Shown here piece after piece: positions 9,607 to 20,193 of a DNA stretch of 64,000 nt. A model generated the notes under the pieces. That model was not told the DNA's origin and made no database searches. It saw nothing but the letters and a program-made list of their open reading frames with translations. Source of the DNA: Exophiala sp. HKRS030. Taxonomy: Eukaryota > Ascomycota > Eurotiomycetes > Chaetothyriales > Herpotrichiellaceae. Every line of letters starts with the position of its first letter. Position 1 is the first letter of the stretch. The stretch lies in the NCBI GenBank assembly GCA_023897205.1, contig JAHWDD010000002.1, forward strand, positions 3,100,001 through 3,164,000, given 5' to 3'. Position numbers and translations under genes: made by a program.

Positions 9607-11392
9607 ATGGCAGATAACAATCTTTCCACCGGAAGTATTGTCCATTGCGATGCTCTCATCATCGGCGCCGGCTTCAGTGGCATATCCATGCTCTACCGCC
9701 TACGCAAGTTGGGACTCAACACCAAGATCTTCGAATCGGGGAGTGGATTCGGGGGAGTCTGGTACTGGAACCGGTACCCCGGGGCACGGGTGGACTCTGA
9801 ATGGCCTTACTACCAGTTGAACATCCCCGAGGTCTACCGCGACTGGAAATTCAGCGAGAGGTTCCCCGGCCACGAGGAGATCCGAGCGTACTTTGACCAC
9901 GCCGACAAAGCCCTCGACCTGAGAAAGGACGTCGAGTTCAACGCCCACGTCGTCGACACGCAGTGGAAGGACGGGAAGTGGACCGTCAAGACCGACCAGG
10001 GCCAGGTCGCCCAGAGCAAGTACCTGATCTTGTGCTCTGGCCTGCTCCACCGACGGCACGTGCCCGACTTCCCCGGGCTGGACAAGTTCCAAGGGGTCAT
10101 CCACCACACGGGGTTCTACCCGGACAAGTTGAGCGTCCAGGGGAAGAGAGTGGCCCTCATCGGCGCCGGAGCCACGGCGGTACAGGTGACGCAAGAACTG
10201 TCCAAGGAGGCCGACCAGCTCACCATCTTCATGCGCCGCCCGAGTCTGTGCCTGCCGATGGGTCAGAGGCGCATCGACGACCAAGAGCAGAGGGGGTGGA
10301 AGGCGTTTTATCCGACCTTGTTCCGCGAGGGCCGCAAATCGGGGGCCGGCTTCCCGAGCATCAAGGGGACCTGCGGCGTCAACGACGTCTCGGACGAGGA
10401 AAGAGAGAGGTACTGGGAGGAACTGTGGGGGATGGGCGGCTTCAACTTCATCACCGCAAACTACCTCGACATTTACGTGGACAAGGAATCGAACCAAAAG
10501 GTCTACGACTTTTGGGCCAAGAAGACCAGGCAGAGGATCAAGGACCCCCGAAAGCGAGACCTCATGGCCCCGAAAGAGGCCCCTTACTATATCGGGACGA
10601 AACGTGCCCCCCTGGAACAGGATTACTACGAGTGTGTCGATCGGGACAACGTCGACATTGTCAACATGAACGAAGAACCCCTCGAGACTTTCAACGAGAA
10701 GGGCCTACTTTTGAAAAATGGGAAACAAATGGATTTTGACATGGTTATTTTGGCAACTGGATTTGATTCATTTTCCGGATCGTAAGTTTGACACACAAAA
10801 AAAACCTGAAAAAATTGAAACCCCTTTCGAGGGTCTGTTGTAACTTACATTGGTTTACTTTCTAGATTGACACAAATGGGCCTCAAGAATAAAGATGGAG
10901 TCGACATCAAGGATGTCTGGAAGGACGGTATCAGAACTTACTTGGGAATGACGTTCAACGGGTTTCCTAATGCATTTATGATTTATACACCTCATGGTAT
11001 GACCCTTTTGCCCTTTGTTTCTGGTTTGTCCTCTTTTTTTTTTTCTTGTCTTCATTTCTAATTTGTCATTGTCGACAGCACCCACCGCCCTCTCCAACGG
11101 CCCGACCATCATCGAGATGCAGTGCGACTTTGTCGTGTCGATGATTGAGAAACTCGAAGAGTCCAAAGCCAAATCCGTCGAACCCACCCGAGAGGCCGAG
11201 GACAACTGGGACGACATGATTGACAAAATGAACAAACCCACGCTTTTCCCGTTGACCAACAGTTGGTGGACGGGCGCGAACATCCCCGGAAAGAAGGTCC
11301 AGATGTTGACCCACATCGGCGGGATCGACAACTATGAACTCCAGTGTAGAGATACATTGGACGGGTTCAAGGGGTTCGACGTCGTGTACTAA
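9607..11392 (+). CDS. Baeyer-Villiger-type flavin monooxygenase (cyclohexanone/steroid monooxygenase family)
   Basis: Three exons (9607-10781, 10866-10996, 11079-11392) give 539 residues, the usual class-B monooxygenase length. The FAD Rossmann motif is GAGFSG (20-25), followed by SGSGFGGVWYWNRYPGARVD, diagnostic of this family. The NADPH Rossmann motif is GAGATA (186-191). The fingerprint FxGxxxHxxxW(P/D) appears as FQGVIHHTGFYP at 161-172, with Tyr171 in place of Trp. Such enzymes insert one O2 atom next to a ketone (esters, lactones) or oxidise heteroatoms, using NADPH. No membrane segment is seen. An upstream in-frame ATG at 9541 is less likely because it adds a hydrophobic leader absent from the family. 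The first exon is strongly GC-rich at third positions. It lies between two other flavoprotein genes. Confidence 0.92.
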
Positions 11393-11716
11393 AAACACAG
11401 TGACTTCACAAAGTGACAAAATCACACCAATCACAATACGGTATACCTGATACGGAAATCCCAAATTGTCCGCTCGAGAGAGTCAGGGCGATGCAGTTGA
11501 GTGCGGCGGCGGTGATGATGCGGTATGATACAGGGTAACATGGTACACCGTGGGGAAGAGTACGATATGCTCCTGAGTATTATCATCTAGACTCTAAGCC
11601 CTAAAGACATGGTGACGCGGTACATGATGTCGATAGCTTTGATTTATACTCCGTACGGGTAGAGAGGATAATATAGCATAATAATCTCAATCTCAATCTC
11701 AATCTCAATCACAATC
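11393..11716. other. Convergent intergenic region with hexamer repeat
   Basis: 324 bases between two convergent monooxygenase genes. It contains an exact TACTCCGTA at 11647-11655 and the CTCAAT repeat described separately. No gene is seen. Confidence 0.5.
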
Positions 11717-11722
11717 TCAATG
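11685..11722. repeat. CTCAAT hexanucleotide microsatellite
   Basis: About six tandem CTCAAT units, one changed to CACAAT. The right end overlaps the TGA stop (11717-11719) of the minus-strand hydroxylase, so slippage here could move the C-terminus of that protein. Confidence 0.85.
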
Positions 11723-13924
11723 ACTTCGCCCAAGGTACTTATCTAATACAATCTCTACATCTTTGGCTGTGGTAGTGGCATCCAAAACCATCAATATATG
11801 CTGGTCAGGTCGGACGAGTAGACCTCCAGCCTTGTCAAGTCCAGACGAAGCCAACCACCCGTCCGCACCGGGCCCGACGACTTCAAAGTCTCGACCTAGA
11901 CGATAACTTTTGACTCCAGGAACGCTGTCCAGATTGCCCAACAAGGTAAACTTGTCAATGTCGCAGAGGTCAAGGGTACTGTGTTGTCGAAGTTGGATGT
12001 CGTCGGCGGAAAACTCGTCCACGTACGATACATCTACCGGCGCCAGATTCGGTTTGGTGCTGCTTTGTTGACGCAAAAGACGTATCCATGCATGAGGTAA
12101 CCTTGCGCCGACCGCGAAGCTGGGAACGTACTTTGATGCGTGGGGCGGGATGGATTTGTCGCCGTAAACGTAGCCAATGTGAAGTGCAAGCTGGACACGT
12201 ATTCCTTTAGTACAGGGAAAAGAAGCAAGGAAGGGGACCGCACTGGAAAACTCACATTATCAAAATGTTCTCTCTGTGCCTCGATCCCCTCATCAATCTC
12301 TCTTTTCTTGTCCGGATCACCAAGTGAAGCGTAAAGGTTTCGTCTGGCTCGGACCGCATCTTCTCCGATCCCCAACGTCTTGAGCAGGCCAAAAATTTGT
12401 TTCCCATTCTTCACACTCTGTATCGAATTCACAATGGCGACTTGTCGTCTTTCTTCGTCATAAGAGTCGAGGAGCCGCTCAGACGCTTTACCCTGGAGGA
12501 CCAATGCGATCTTGTACGCGAGATTGTGGACGTCGCCCAGTCCCGAGTTCAGTCCGAGACCGCCGGTGGGCGGGAAGGAATGTGCTGCGTCGCCGGCCCT
12601 GTTCAGACACGTCAACAGACCGGTTACAATTATCGACACAACGGATATCGGTTCAGATAGTCGTCCCCAACTTACAAAAAAACGTTGCCTTGTCTGTAGA
12701 ATCTCGCTACTTTTCGACTGAGCACCCAAGGCCGGTAGCTTAGAACGTCAAAGGGAATATCCTTCCCAATTGCACTTGTGACGGTTTGACGACATAGTTC
12801 TTGGTTCCAGCTCTCTACCGGTTGTTTGGTCGCCTGGAGAACGGTCAGAGGCTGTAATGAAAGGCTCGGTCAGCAGGAAAATCCAGGAACTCACGTCAAA
12901 GTTGCTGATCAGGACCGAGTTTCCTGATAGATCGTAGGCAATGATGAATCCAGACGCTAGAGGGTCGGCAATCCAATGTAGCATGCCGACTCGATTTCCA
13001 ACGATAGGACGCAAGTTGGCATTGAAATGGATGGTCATCATTGTTTCATCTGCATAACATACATGGTTAATTGATGCGCCTGGGATGAACGTTTGTCAGG
13101 TTGCTAATTGGGCTATCTCACATGAGTCTTCTCCATCACTTCCGATACCTAGGCCTGTGCGTACTTTACTCCTCGCCCCGTCACATGCGATGAGGTATTT
13201 GGAGCGAATCTGGAATTGATGGCCTGTTGTACGCTCCTCTACGGTCGTTATAACTGCCTGAAAGCCGTCCTCCGCCGAAGTCAGTATTAAGAGGCTTCTC
13301 GTGGCGCAGCGACTTGCTTACCTGACGTAGTGAAATGAAAGATACGCCCCTTCGAATGTCGACGTTCGAGTCCTTGGCTAGCACATCTGTCAAATATTGT
13401 TCAAAGGCTGGCTGAGGAATGTTGTGGATCATCTTTAACGGGTCAGTCTGTATGAAGTCCGAGAGAAGAGTCGCAGATCACCTCAGGCGTGTATCGCAGC
13501 ACATCGACATCCATCCTCTCGTATGGCAAGACACCGATAGTTTGGCCGCTTAGGTTCGTGACGAAGTTTACCCAGTAGGCGTCACGCCTTTGGGTGCCCA
13601 GTTGACGAATTTTAGCAACATCCAGGTGTGATTGTCGGCATATTTCAAGCGATCTTGGAGATAAAGCATGGGCTTTGGGTGCACCCAATCTTTCGGGATA
13701 CCTCTCGACGATCAAACATTTGACTGTTTACCCGTTAATTCTCGTCACCAAGAGGGTGGAAGATTATGACCTCCCAGCTGAGAAAGTAGATGCGCCTGAA
13801 AAAGACCAGCAGGTCCACCTCCAACAATGAGAACCGGGACATCTATGTTGTAAGCGTCGTGTTCGTGTACTACGAACGAGCTCGGACGTTGGTCGGGATT
13901 GGTAGCATCCATGGATTCCAGCAT
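11717..13924 (-). CDS. FAD-dependent aromatic hydroxylase, phenol 2-monooxygenase (PheA/TfdB) family
   Basis: Eight exons (13924-13771, 13723-13482, 13432-13322, 13257-13122, 13049-12895, 12833-12676, 12598-12256, 12190-11717) give 590 residues; a start at 13912 would remove four. The class-A monooxygenase signature is complete. It has GGGPAG (35-40) for FAD, the mid-protein acid-glycine motif CDGARSKVR, and AGDAAHSFPPTGGLGLNSG from residue 320, which contacts the FAD ribityl chain. The C-terminal YVPS...PHAWI segment is the thioredoxin-like dimerisation domain seen in phenol hydroxylase. The family hydroxylates phenolic rings ortho to OH using NADPH and O2. It is convergent with the Baeyer-Villiger-type gene and divergent-side neighbour to the C2H2 regulator. 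With the LigB-type enzyme it could form a hydroxylation plus ring-opening pair. Confidence 0.92.
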
Positions 13925-14219
13925 TTCGAAGTTGATAGGTCGGATTCAACGATGTTCTGCAATCTGGGACTAGCGGGATTTGATTTTCTGACCAGTTCGC
14001 ACACAGGTTTCAAGTAGTGATATCGCGGATTCGGATATTCCATAGGGCAGACTGTAATAGTATATGTTCCATTGACTCGAAGAATGTGGTGGAGAGACTG
14101 GCGGAGAAGTAGATTGTGGAGAAAGGGGACATTGCGGCGGGGAAGGCAACGCACAGTGATTCCCCATCGATACCCGTCTCTCCTCAAGCGTAGCTCAACC
14201 GAAAGACACCCGAAATACC

Positions 14220-16640
14220 TTAACCAAGGCCGCAGGTTGAGAGAAGTTGTTCCAAGACCTTGTGCATATGCGTAGACACACCCCATACCCTTCCGAGACT
14301 CTCGAGGAACGTCAAAAACACATTGACTTCATAGAGCAGATTCTCCTGTCTTTGGCCACCGCTCAAGGTGCCGGTTAGATACTGTCGTACCTGCGTGTCG
14401 GAATCGTGCTCAATGCTCTCTGATACTGTGTCAATGTTCAGAAGCAGTACGCTGTCCCAGTTGCATTGGTCAGGCCTTAGAATGGTAGAGATACCGGCCA
14501 GTAGAAAGCCACAGTACAGTATACCAGCTGAAAACACCGCCATCGGAGCATTGATCGTGTGCGCGTGACTGGCCGGAATTTCTTGGATGATTTCTCGAAT
14601 ACTCATAGCATGAAGAAGCCCCATGCGTGCTTTGGGACCTCGAAACCAAGACTCAAAGTCAAGCATTGGTTTCTTCCGGCCACCAACGACGCGCTGTTCA
14701 ACATTGTACTGTTGGCAAAGCTTACGACAAAACCAATTGAAATCAATGGCAGAATCAAGACCAATCGTATGCCATCGGAGAAGTATCACCCTCTTGTTCA
14801 TCTCCGACATGGACAAACTTTGGTCAGCAAACAAGTAGAATCTAGCCAGACCTCTTGATATGTCCAGTCTCGAAGGAACGCCAATCACGTTCATCCCAGA
14901 CACCGGGCTCTCCGCCATGAGTGACTTGAATCCCTCAAGCGTTACAGAGGCAGTCAGAAAAGCCAGGGAAGAGCCCAAATGTCGCACATGGACATTCTCA
15001 GACATGGCCGAACTGAACAGCTGCGAAAACTCCTGTCTTCTTGGACATCTCGCAATCATTTTGTCTCGCCAAGTCTCGGCATCTGTAGCTTCGAAAATAT
15101 CGGCTTCTGCTGGCATGGGCAATGAATGAGAAGTATGGCGTTGACATGTAGGGCCACCACTGTATGTCGAGATTTGGCCGTCAAGCACATAATGTCCCAG
15201 TAGTGCTCGTAGCTGCGTCTCTCTTGCAGCCCAAACTCTCCATTTGCGTTCAAGGACATCGTGACTGTCCAAAAAATCGAAAGGCATGATCTCTTCTTGA
15301 TCTTCCAGTTCATACATACCTGACCAGCGTGCCCAGAAGAATCCAAGACTATGGAAGACTTGTGCGGTGGTTCGAAGGGTGATGTTCTTACGAATCAGCC
15401 GACCTACGGAGAGATATTGTTGGTGTGCTTACCTCAGATAGCATTGCGTATATCTGTCCGAGAAGCGCCGTGAGCACGAGTTGTATACCGGAACATGTAT
15501 CATAAGGACTTCGGTGCTTGATGAGAGTATGCCACTGAAAGCCGTTTTAGGTGGTGAATAAAAGGGCCAATTGGTAGTCTTACCGAGGTTGCAACAGCAG
15601 TATGTGCTAATCGCCATAGAATCTCGCCCTTTGGAAGTCAGCAACTTGGCTTGTACCATCGAGGAAGTCCGACCTTGAGCAAATAATCTCTTTTGCCCAT
15701 AAATAGCGACCCAAGCGCAATGGCATTGAGCAAAAGGGGATGAGTCCAATCTTTGAAGACGAATGTAGCTGCGTGCACAACGGGGAAAGATGGGAGGAAT
15801 TGTTTGAAGAACATATGGAGACATCCATCGAGGAATACGGTTGTGAAACCTGTAGTTTGCGCCTCGGACGTGACATCTGCCGACTGTTCAAATTAGATCT
15901 AGAATTTCAATCCGAACCTAGCTGCTCTTACCAAGGAAGTGATCATTTCTGTCAGATTCTTCACAGCACGGGTGCCTCTATGCTGTTTGTCCCCATCAGC
16001 TGTAAGCCAGGGCGACAATGGAGTGTGCTCTGATTCAGTTGGTGCAACAGCTTGAGATGGCAGGGCCTCAAGAGCAGGAAGATTGGTGAAGTCGGCAGCC
16101 AGAATCGATGTGAGTAGGTCCGCAGAGTCCGGCCAATTGAGGGACATTGTCTCAGCAGGATCAAGTAGCGATTCATTATGTATATCTGCCATTGGTGTAT
16201 ACGTTGATATCGATGGGGCAAGCTCATCTGTCGAGGGTGGCAATGAGGAAGCATCGGCGTTGGCTGCCTCTAGGGTGAGGTCGAGACGACGTTCGCTGTC
16301 GGTGTTGTATCCTTGCGCAGGGCGTTCATGGCGCCTCATATGGCGCGTTAGACTATCATTTCTGGTGAAACCTCTTGAGCACGTCTCGCAGACAAAGGGT
16401 CGAGTTCCAGTGTCTATATATTGTCAGACTGTTTAGACTCACTATATTGAGCCTGGAATTCCGTACGTGATCTCTCATGCCTCTGGAAGAAACACCAATC
16501 GCCCATGTTAACATATGAGATGTGCGCGGACGGTTTTCTCGAAGCGTGCTCACCATCAAATGTTCGGCTTTCCCAAAGCTCCTGCTACAATGTGGACACA
16601 CATGTCTCTTGGCCGATATGATTGAAGACCTGAGAGGCAT
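14220..16640 (-). CDS. C2H2 zinc-finger transcription factor with fungal-specific regulatory domain
   Basis: Seven exons (16640-16554, 16482-16467, 16413-15932, 15883-15674, 15628-15584, 15534-15433, 15386-14220) give 702 residues. Two adjacent C2H2 fingers occupy the N-terminus: C15, C18, H31, H35 and C43, C46, H59, H63, joined by the linker HTGTRPF. An acidic, Ser/Pro/Thr-rich stretch follows. The segment around FFKQFLPSFPVVHAATF then begins the fungal_trans-like middle region that continues to the C-terminus. Combined C2H2 and fungal_trans proteins are known as local regulators and carbon-source regulators in ascomycetes. Exon 2 is only 16 nt and lies within the first finger-linker region. 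Its position between the hydroxylase and two transporters suggests control of this cluster; that is inference. Confidence 0.9.
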
Positions 16641-17541
16641 CTCGCAAACCAGGTTGTTGTCGGTTGCAGGGAGTATTCAAATCGCAAGTCCGACTCAATT
16701 GAACGGGTACTGTAACCAGATGAATGGGCTCGGGGCCACAGCTTTAGGTGCCTTGAGCGAGTGTCCGGGCGAGTCTGCGTGGAAGTCGGGGACTGTTAAG
16801 CCCGATTAGGTGCCTTGCGGGCTCCCCGCAGCCGAGGCTCAGGCCGCCCACGCTCTAAGTAAATAATTACTAGGCCTTCTTATCGGTCCTCCCTACGCCA
16901 CACATTTTACGTTCCTGGCATTTAAAGCAGCAATACTATTTCGGCCACCAGACTCCAAATTTACAGCATGAAGCACGTGAACTTCCTACTTACCGCTCAT
17001 TCTCCATCCAGATTCCAACAGTGCGTATGATTATCAACAAATGATGGGTTTTATCATCGAATCAACATCCAACCCCTGTAAGTCGGCGTCGTGACAGCCA
17101 GTACGGAGTACTATGGACCGCTTCAGGCGATGGCACGGCCCAGTCGCGTGTCTCATCCCCATCTTGTTGTGATCAACCCGAAACCGAAGTGTGGCACCTC
17201 GTTAAGACGTAGCCCGTACTCCGTACACTATCATCCTTTGGGGCATGGTCTACGAACATCTCTGGCCCCTTCAACGACCTTCGTTTGGTAGCCGATGTTG
17301 TCACCGCCCCCCGAGATCCTTCATATGGGGAGCTACATAAGTTGCGTCGCTCTGCATAACCGACAATGTCTCATCTTTCTCAGCCTGACCAGGCGACTTT
17401 GATTCTTTTTATCAAGAAGCATTCTAAGAAGACGACAAATCCTAAATGCGCTTGGGCTGTCTGTTCTCGTGATATACAGTCACCCGTTGTCAGGAGATAC
17501 GGGGGCGACCAGATTTCAAGGCTTAACATTCAACGAGGGCA
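16641..17541. other. Divergent promoter region, regulator / MFS exporter
   Basis: 901 bases between divergent genes. Exact TACGGAGTA at 17102-17110 and TACTCCGTA at 17217-17225 lie in opposite orientation 115 bases apart. The ten-mer TAGGTGCCTT occurs twice (about 16745 and 16807). No gene is supported. Confidence 0.5.
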
Positions 17542-19226
17542 ATGGAAGAAGGCAAGACTGTAGAGGTACATCCTCCAACCAACGATCTCATTGTCGACTG
17601 GGCTGGCGACGATGACCCAGAGAACCCCCTCAATTGGCCCTCGAAGCGCAAGGGCATCAACATTGCCCTCTTATCGTGCCTGACCTTTGTCACGTAAGTG
17701 TTCTCAACCATTCACAGACAGCTGAGAACTGATGCCTCTTTTTCAGCCCACTTGCTTCATCGATGTTTGCGCCGGGCATCCCTCTGGTCATGAAAGACTT
17801 CCATAGCACCAGTGTTTTCTATGCGACCTTTGCTGTCTCGGTCTATTTGGTAGGCTATTCGTTCGGCCCATTGGTGTTTGCCCCACTCTCCGAGCTTTAT
17901 GGACGACTGCCTGTATATCTCGTCACGAATGTCCTTTTCATCATCTTCACAATCGCCTGTGCTGTTGCACCGTCTTTAGGCAGCCTCATAGGCTTTCGCT
18001 TTCTCGCTGGATCAGCAGGTTCTGCACCCCTTGTGCTTGGTGGAGGCAGTGTCGCGGATCTGTATCCTCGCGAAAAGCGCGGATCCAAGATGGCCGTGTT
18101 TTCCATAGGTCCCCTAATTGGACCGGTGGCAGGTAAGCTCGACGAGATTGATTATGGCTGTGAGGTACTCACCGTCTCCTAGGCCCTGTGGCTGGCGCCT
18201 TTCTGGCCGAGGATGTTGGCTGGCGTTGGGTGTTCTGGGTCATTACCATTGCCGTAAGTGCATTCCATTGACGTTCTGTTCAAAATTTATAGCTTTTCAG
18301 GCCGGTATTGTCGTGATTGCATGCTTCATCTTCATGAGGGAAACATATGCACCGGTACTCCTGGAGAGAAAAGCTGCTCGTTTGAGGAAATCCACGGGAA
18401 ATCAAGACCTCCGTTCAAAGCTGTCCACAGACGACTCACCGCGGAATGCGATCGCAAAAGCATTCATACGCCCTACCAAGATGTTCTTTATGTCTCCCGT
18501 TGTCTTCGTATTTGTGGTGCGTTGCCTTGAGCAAAGCCTCTGACTGTGACGTTAAACTTGAACAGGTGTACATCGGCGTCATCTATGGCTACCTCTACCT
18601 TCTCTTCACCACAATCACCGAGATTTATGAGAGCGTCTACCACTTCTCGACCGGTCTGGCAGGTCTATCTTACATTGGAATAGGTGTCGGGATGTTTATT
18701 GGGTTAGGCGTCTTCGGAGCGACTAGCGACCGGCGAATTCAGAAGAAAAAAGCACAGGGAGACGTTTCTCCGGAAATAAGACTGGAAGGCTTGATTCCTG
18801 CCGCCATATGCATCCCGATCGGTCTCTTCTGGTACGGATGGTCTGCCGAGAAACAGATTCACTGGATCATGCCAATCATTGGAACGGGTTGGGTCGGCCT
18901 GGGTCTGATTGGAATATTTGTAAGGCGTTATTTGCACATTCTCACTCGCATTGTCTGCTGACCTGAACTAGCTTGCCGTCCAAACTTACCTTGTCGACTG
19001 TTATCCTTTATACGCTGCATCGGTGACGGCCGCCAATACTGTGGTTAGGTCGCTGGTGGGAGCTTTCCTGCCGCTGGCCGGCCGTCCGCTTTACTCGAAT
19101 CTGAAGCTGGGTTGGGGCAATTCGGTGCTGGCTTTTATCGCTCTCGCAATGGTACCTCTACCGTTCATTTTCATGCGTTATGGTGCCCGACTCAGGACGC
19201 ATCCTCGGTTCCAGGTGAACTTTTGA
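17542..19226 (+). CDS. Major facilitator transporter, DHA1 drug:H+ antiporter type
   Basis: Six exons (17542-17693, 17747-18132, 18183-18253, 18301-18516, 18566-18919, 18972-19226) give 477 residues. The N-terminus has the fungal DHA1 lead-in DDPENPLNWPSKRK before helix 1. Helices 2-5 follow with loop motif PLSELYGRLPVYL, FLAGSAGSAPLVLGGGSVADLY and the antiporter-like IGPLIGPVAGPVAGAFL in helix 5. Twelve hydrophobic segments are evident, split by a cytosolic loop around ERKAARLRKSTG. Relatives export drugs, polyamines or secondary metabolites at the plasma membrane by proton exchange. Direction and substrate cannot be read here. It follows the C2H2 regulator divergently, so co-regulation is plausible. 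Confidence 0.9.
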
Positions 19227-19621
19227 CGGCACGATACAGCCGCTGTTGCTTATCATGACCTACAGGAGCGGTCAAGCAGGTCTCAGCCTAGTACAACCAT
19301 GAACATTCTCGTGCCAACCTCAAGCTTGTGGCGACTCTGCTCACCTGACCATGGCTTGCAACACTGCCAAGTCCGAGCATGCTGGATCAAAGAGAAAGGA
19401 TTGTGCAAGCCCTTAAATGACGAGCCACCAGAATTTTTCAAGCTTGTCAATTCACGCCCGGCATCCACACAAGGCTGTGAAAAAGCTTTCTCCTTGGCCG
19501 AGCTTCGGTTTTTGACAGACCCAATAATTGAGCTTTTACGGGGCATTTTTCGCCATCTAGCCCCTAATTTTGCAGATCATGCAGACTTGCTTACGCCTTC
19601 CCATCGCCTCCCTGTACCACT

Positions 19622-19635
19622 ACGGAGTACTCCGT
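19622..19635. repeat. 14-nt perfect palindrome ACGGAGTACTCCGT
   Basis: This inverted repeat is centred at 19628/19629 and contains two overlapping copies of the dispersed 9-mer core in opposite orientation. It could bind a dimeric regulator or form a small hairpin. Confidence 0.7.
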
Positions 19636-20081
19636 CCTTGGTACGACCATTTGCCCTCCATGTTGTCGATCTATATACTGTGTCTTCCGACTGATCATAT
19701 GATATTTTATAGCGAAGGAATAGAAACACATAGTGGGCTAGTCAAGCCCTAGGGCTGTCGCACCAAAAATGCGTGTTGATGTTGAAGATATCGGGCTGTG
19801 AAGGCCGATGCTTTTGTTCCGACGCCGGACCGGAAATGTGTCCGAGTCAAGTCCGTCCATACAGCAACCCATAAGTTCCACCGGCAAACGAAAACAATAC
19901 AGGAAGTACTACCCTGCCCACCGGCAAAAGTCTAGATGCGGTATGCAAATTCATTTCCACACTGGTACGGAGTATGACACACGCATCAATAGCCGACCTA
20001 AATGCTGGGGAAGCCGATCTTCGACCAATATGGCAACCCGAGATGAAGAATTACGGCTACGACTTCCCATAGCCTACGGAG

Positions 20082-20087
20082 TATAAA
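20082..20087 (+). promoter_or_regulatory. TATA box of the sugar-type transporter gene
   Basis: TATAAA lies 107-112 bases before the ATG at 20194. It directly overlaps the end of a TACGGAGTA copy (20075-20083). Confidence 0.55.
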
Positions 20088-20193
20088 GCCAGTGGGATCA
20101 GCATGATGACGATGTCTTCTTTCTCGAACAAGACGACACCTACTGACTGATCTCCCTGGGTTGACTCCCACCACGACCATCACCACCGCCGCC

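Larger units (their letters stand above)
19227..20193. other. Intergenic region upstream of sugar-type transporter
   Basis: 967 bases holding three exact copies of the dispersed 9-mer (19621, 19966, 20075), one in a perfect 14-nt palindrome. An open frame at 19299-19694 has no recognisable product. A TATA box precedes the transporter. Confidence 0.5.

Noticed and set aside
9700..10739. Long antisense and shifted frames over the Baeyer-Villiger-type gene
   Set aside because: They are shadows of a GC3-rich coding exon and lack any family motif.
12122..12150. Possible extra intron in the hydroxylase near CATCAAAGTACGTTCCC
   Set aside because: Reading through gives the family motif SKYVPSF...PHAWI in frame, so the donor-like GTACGT is not used.
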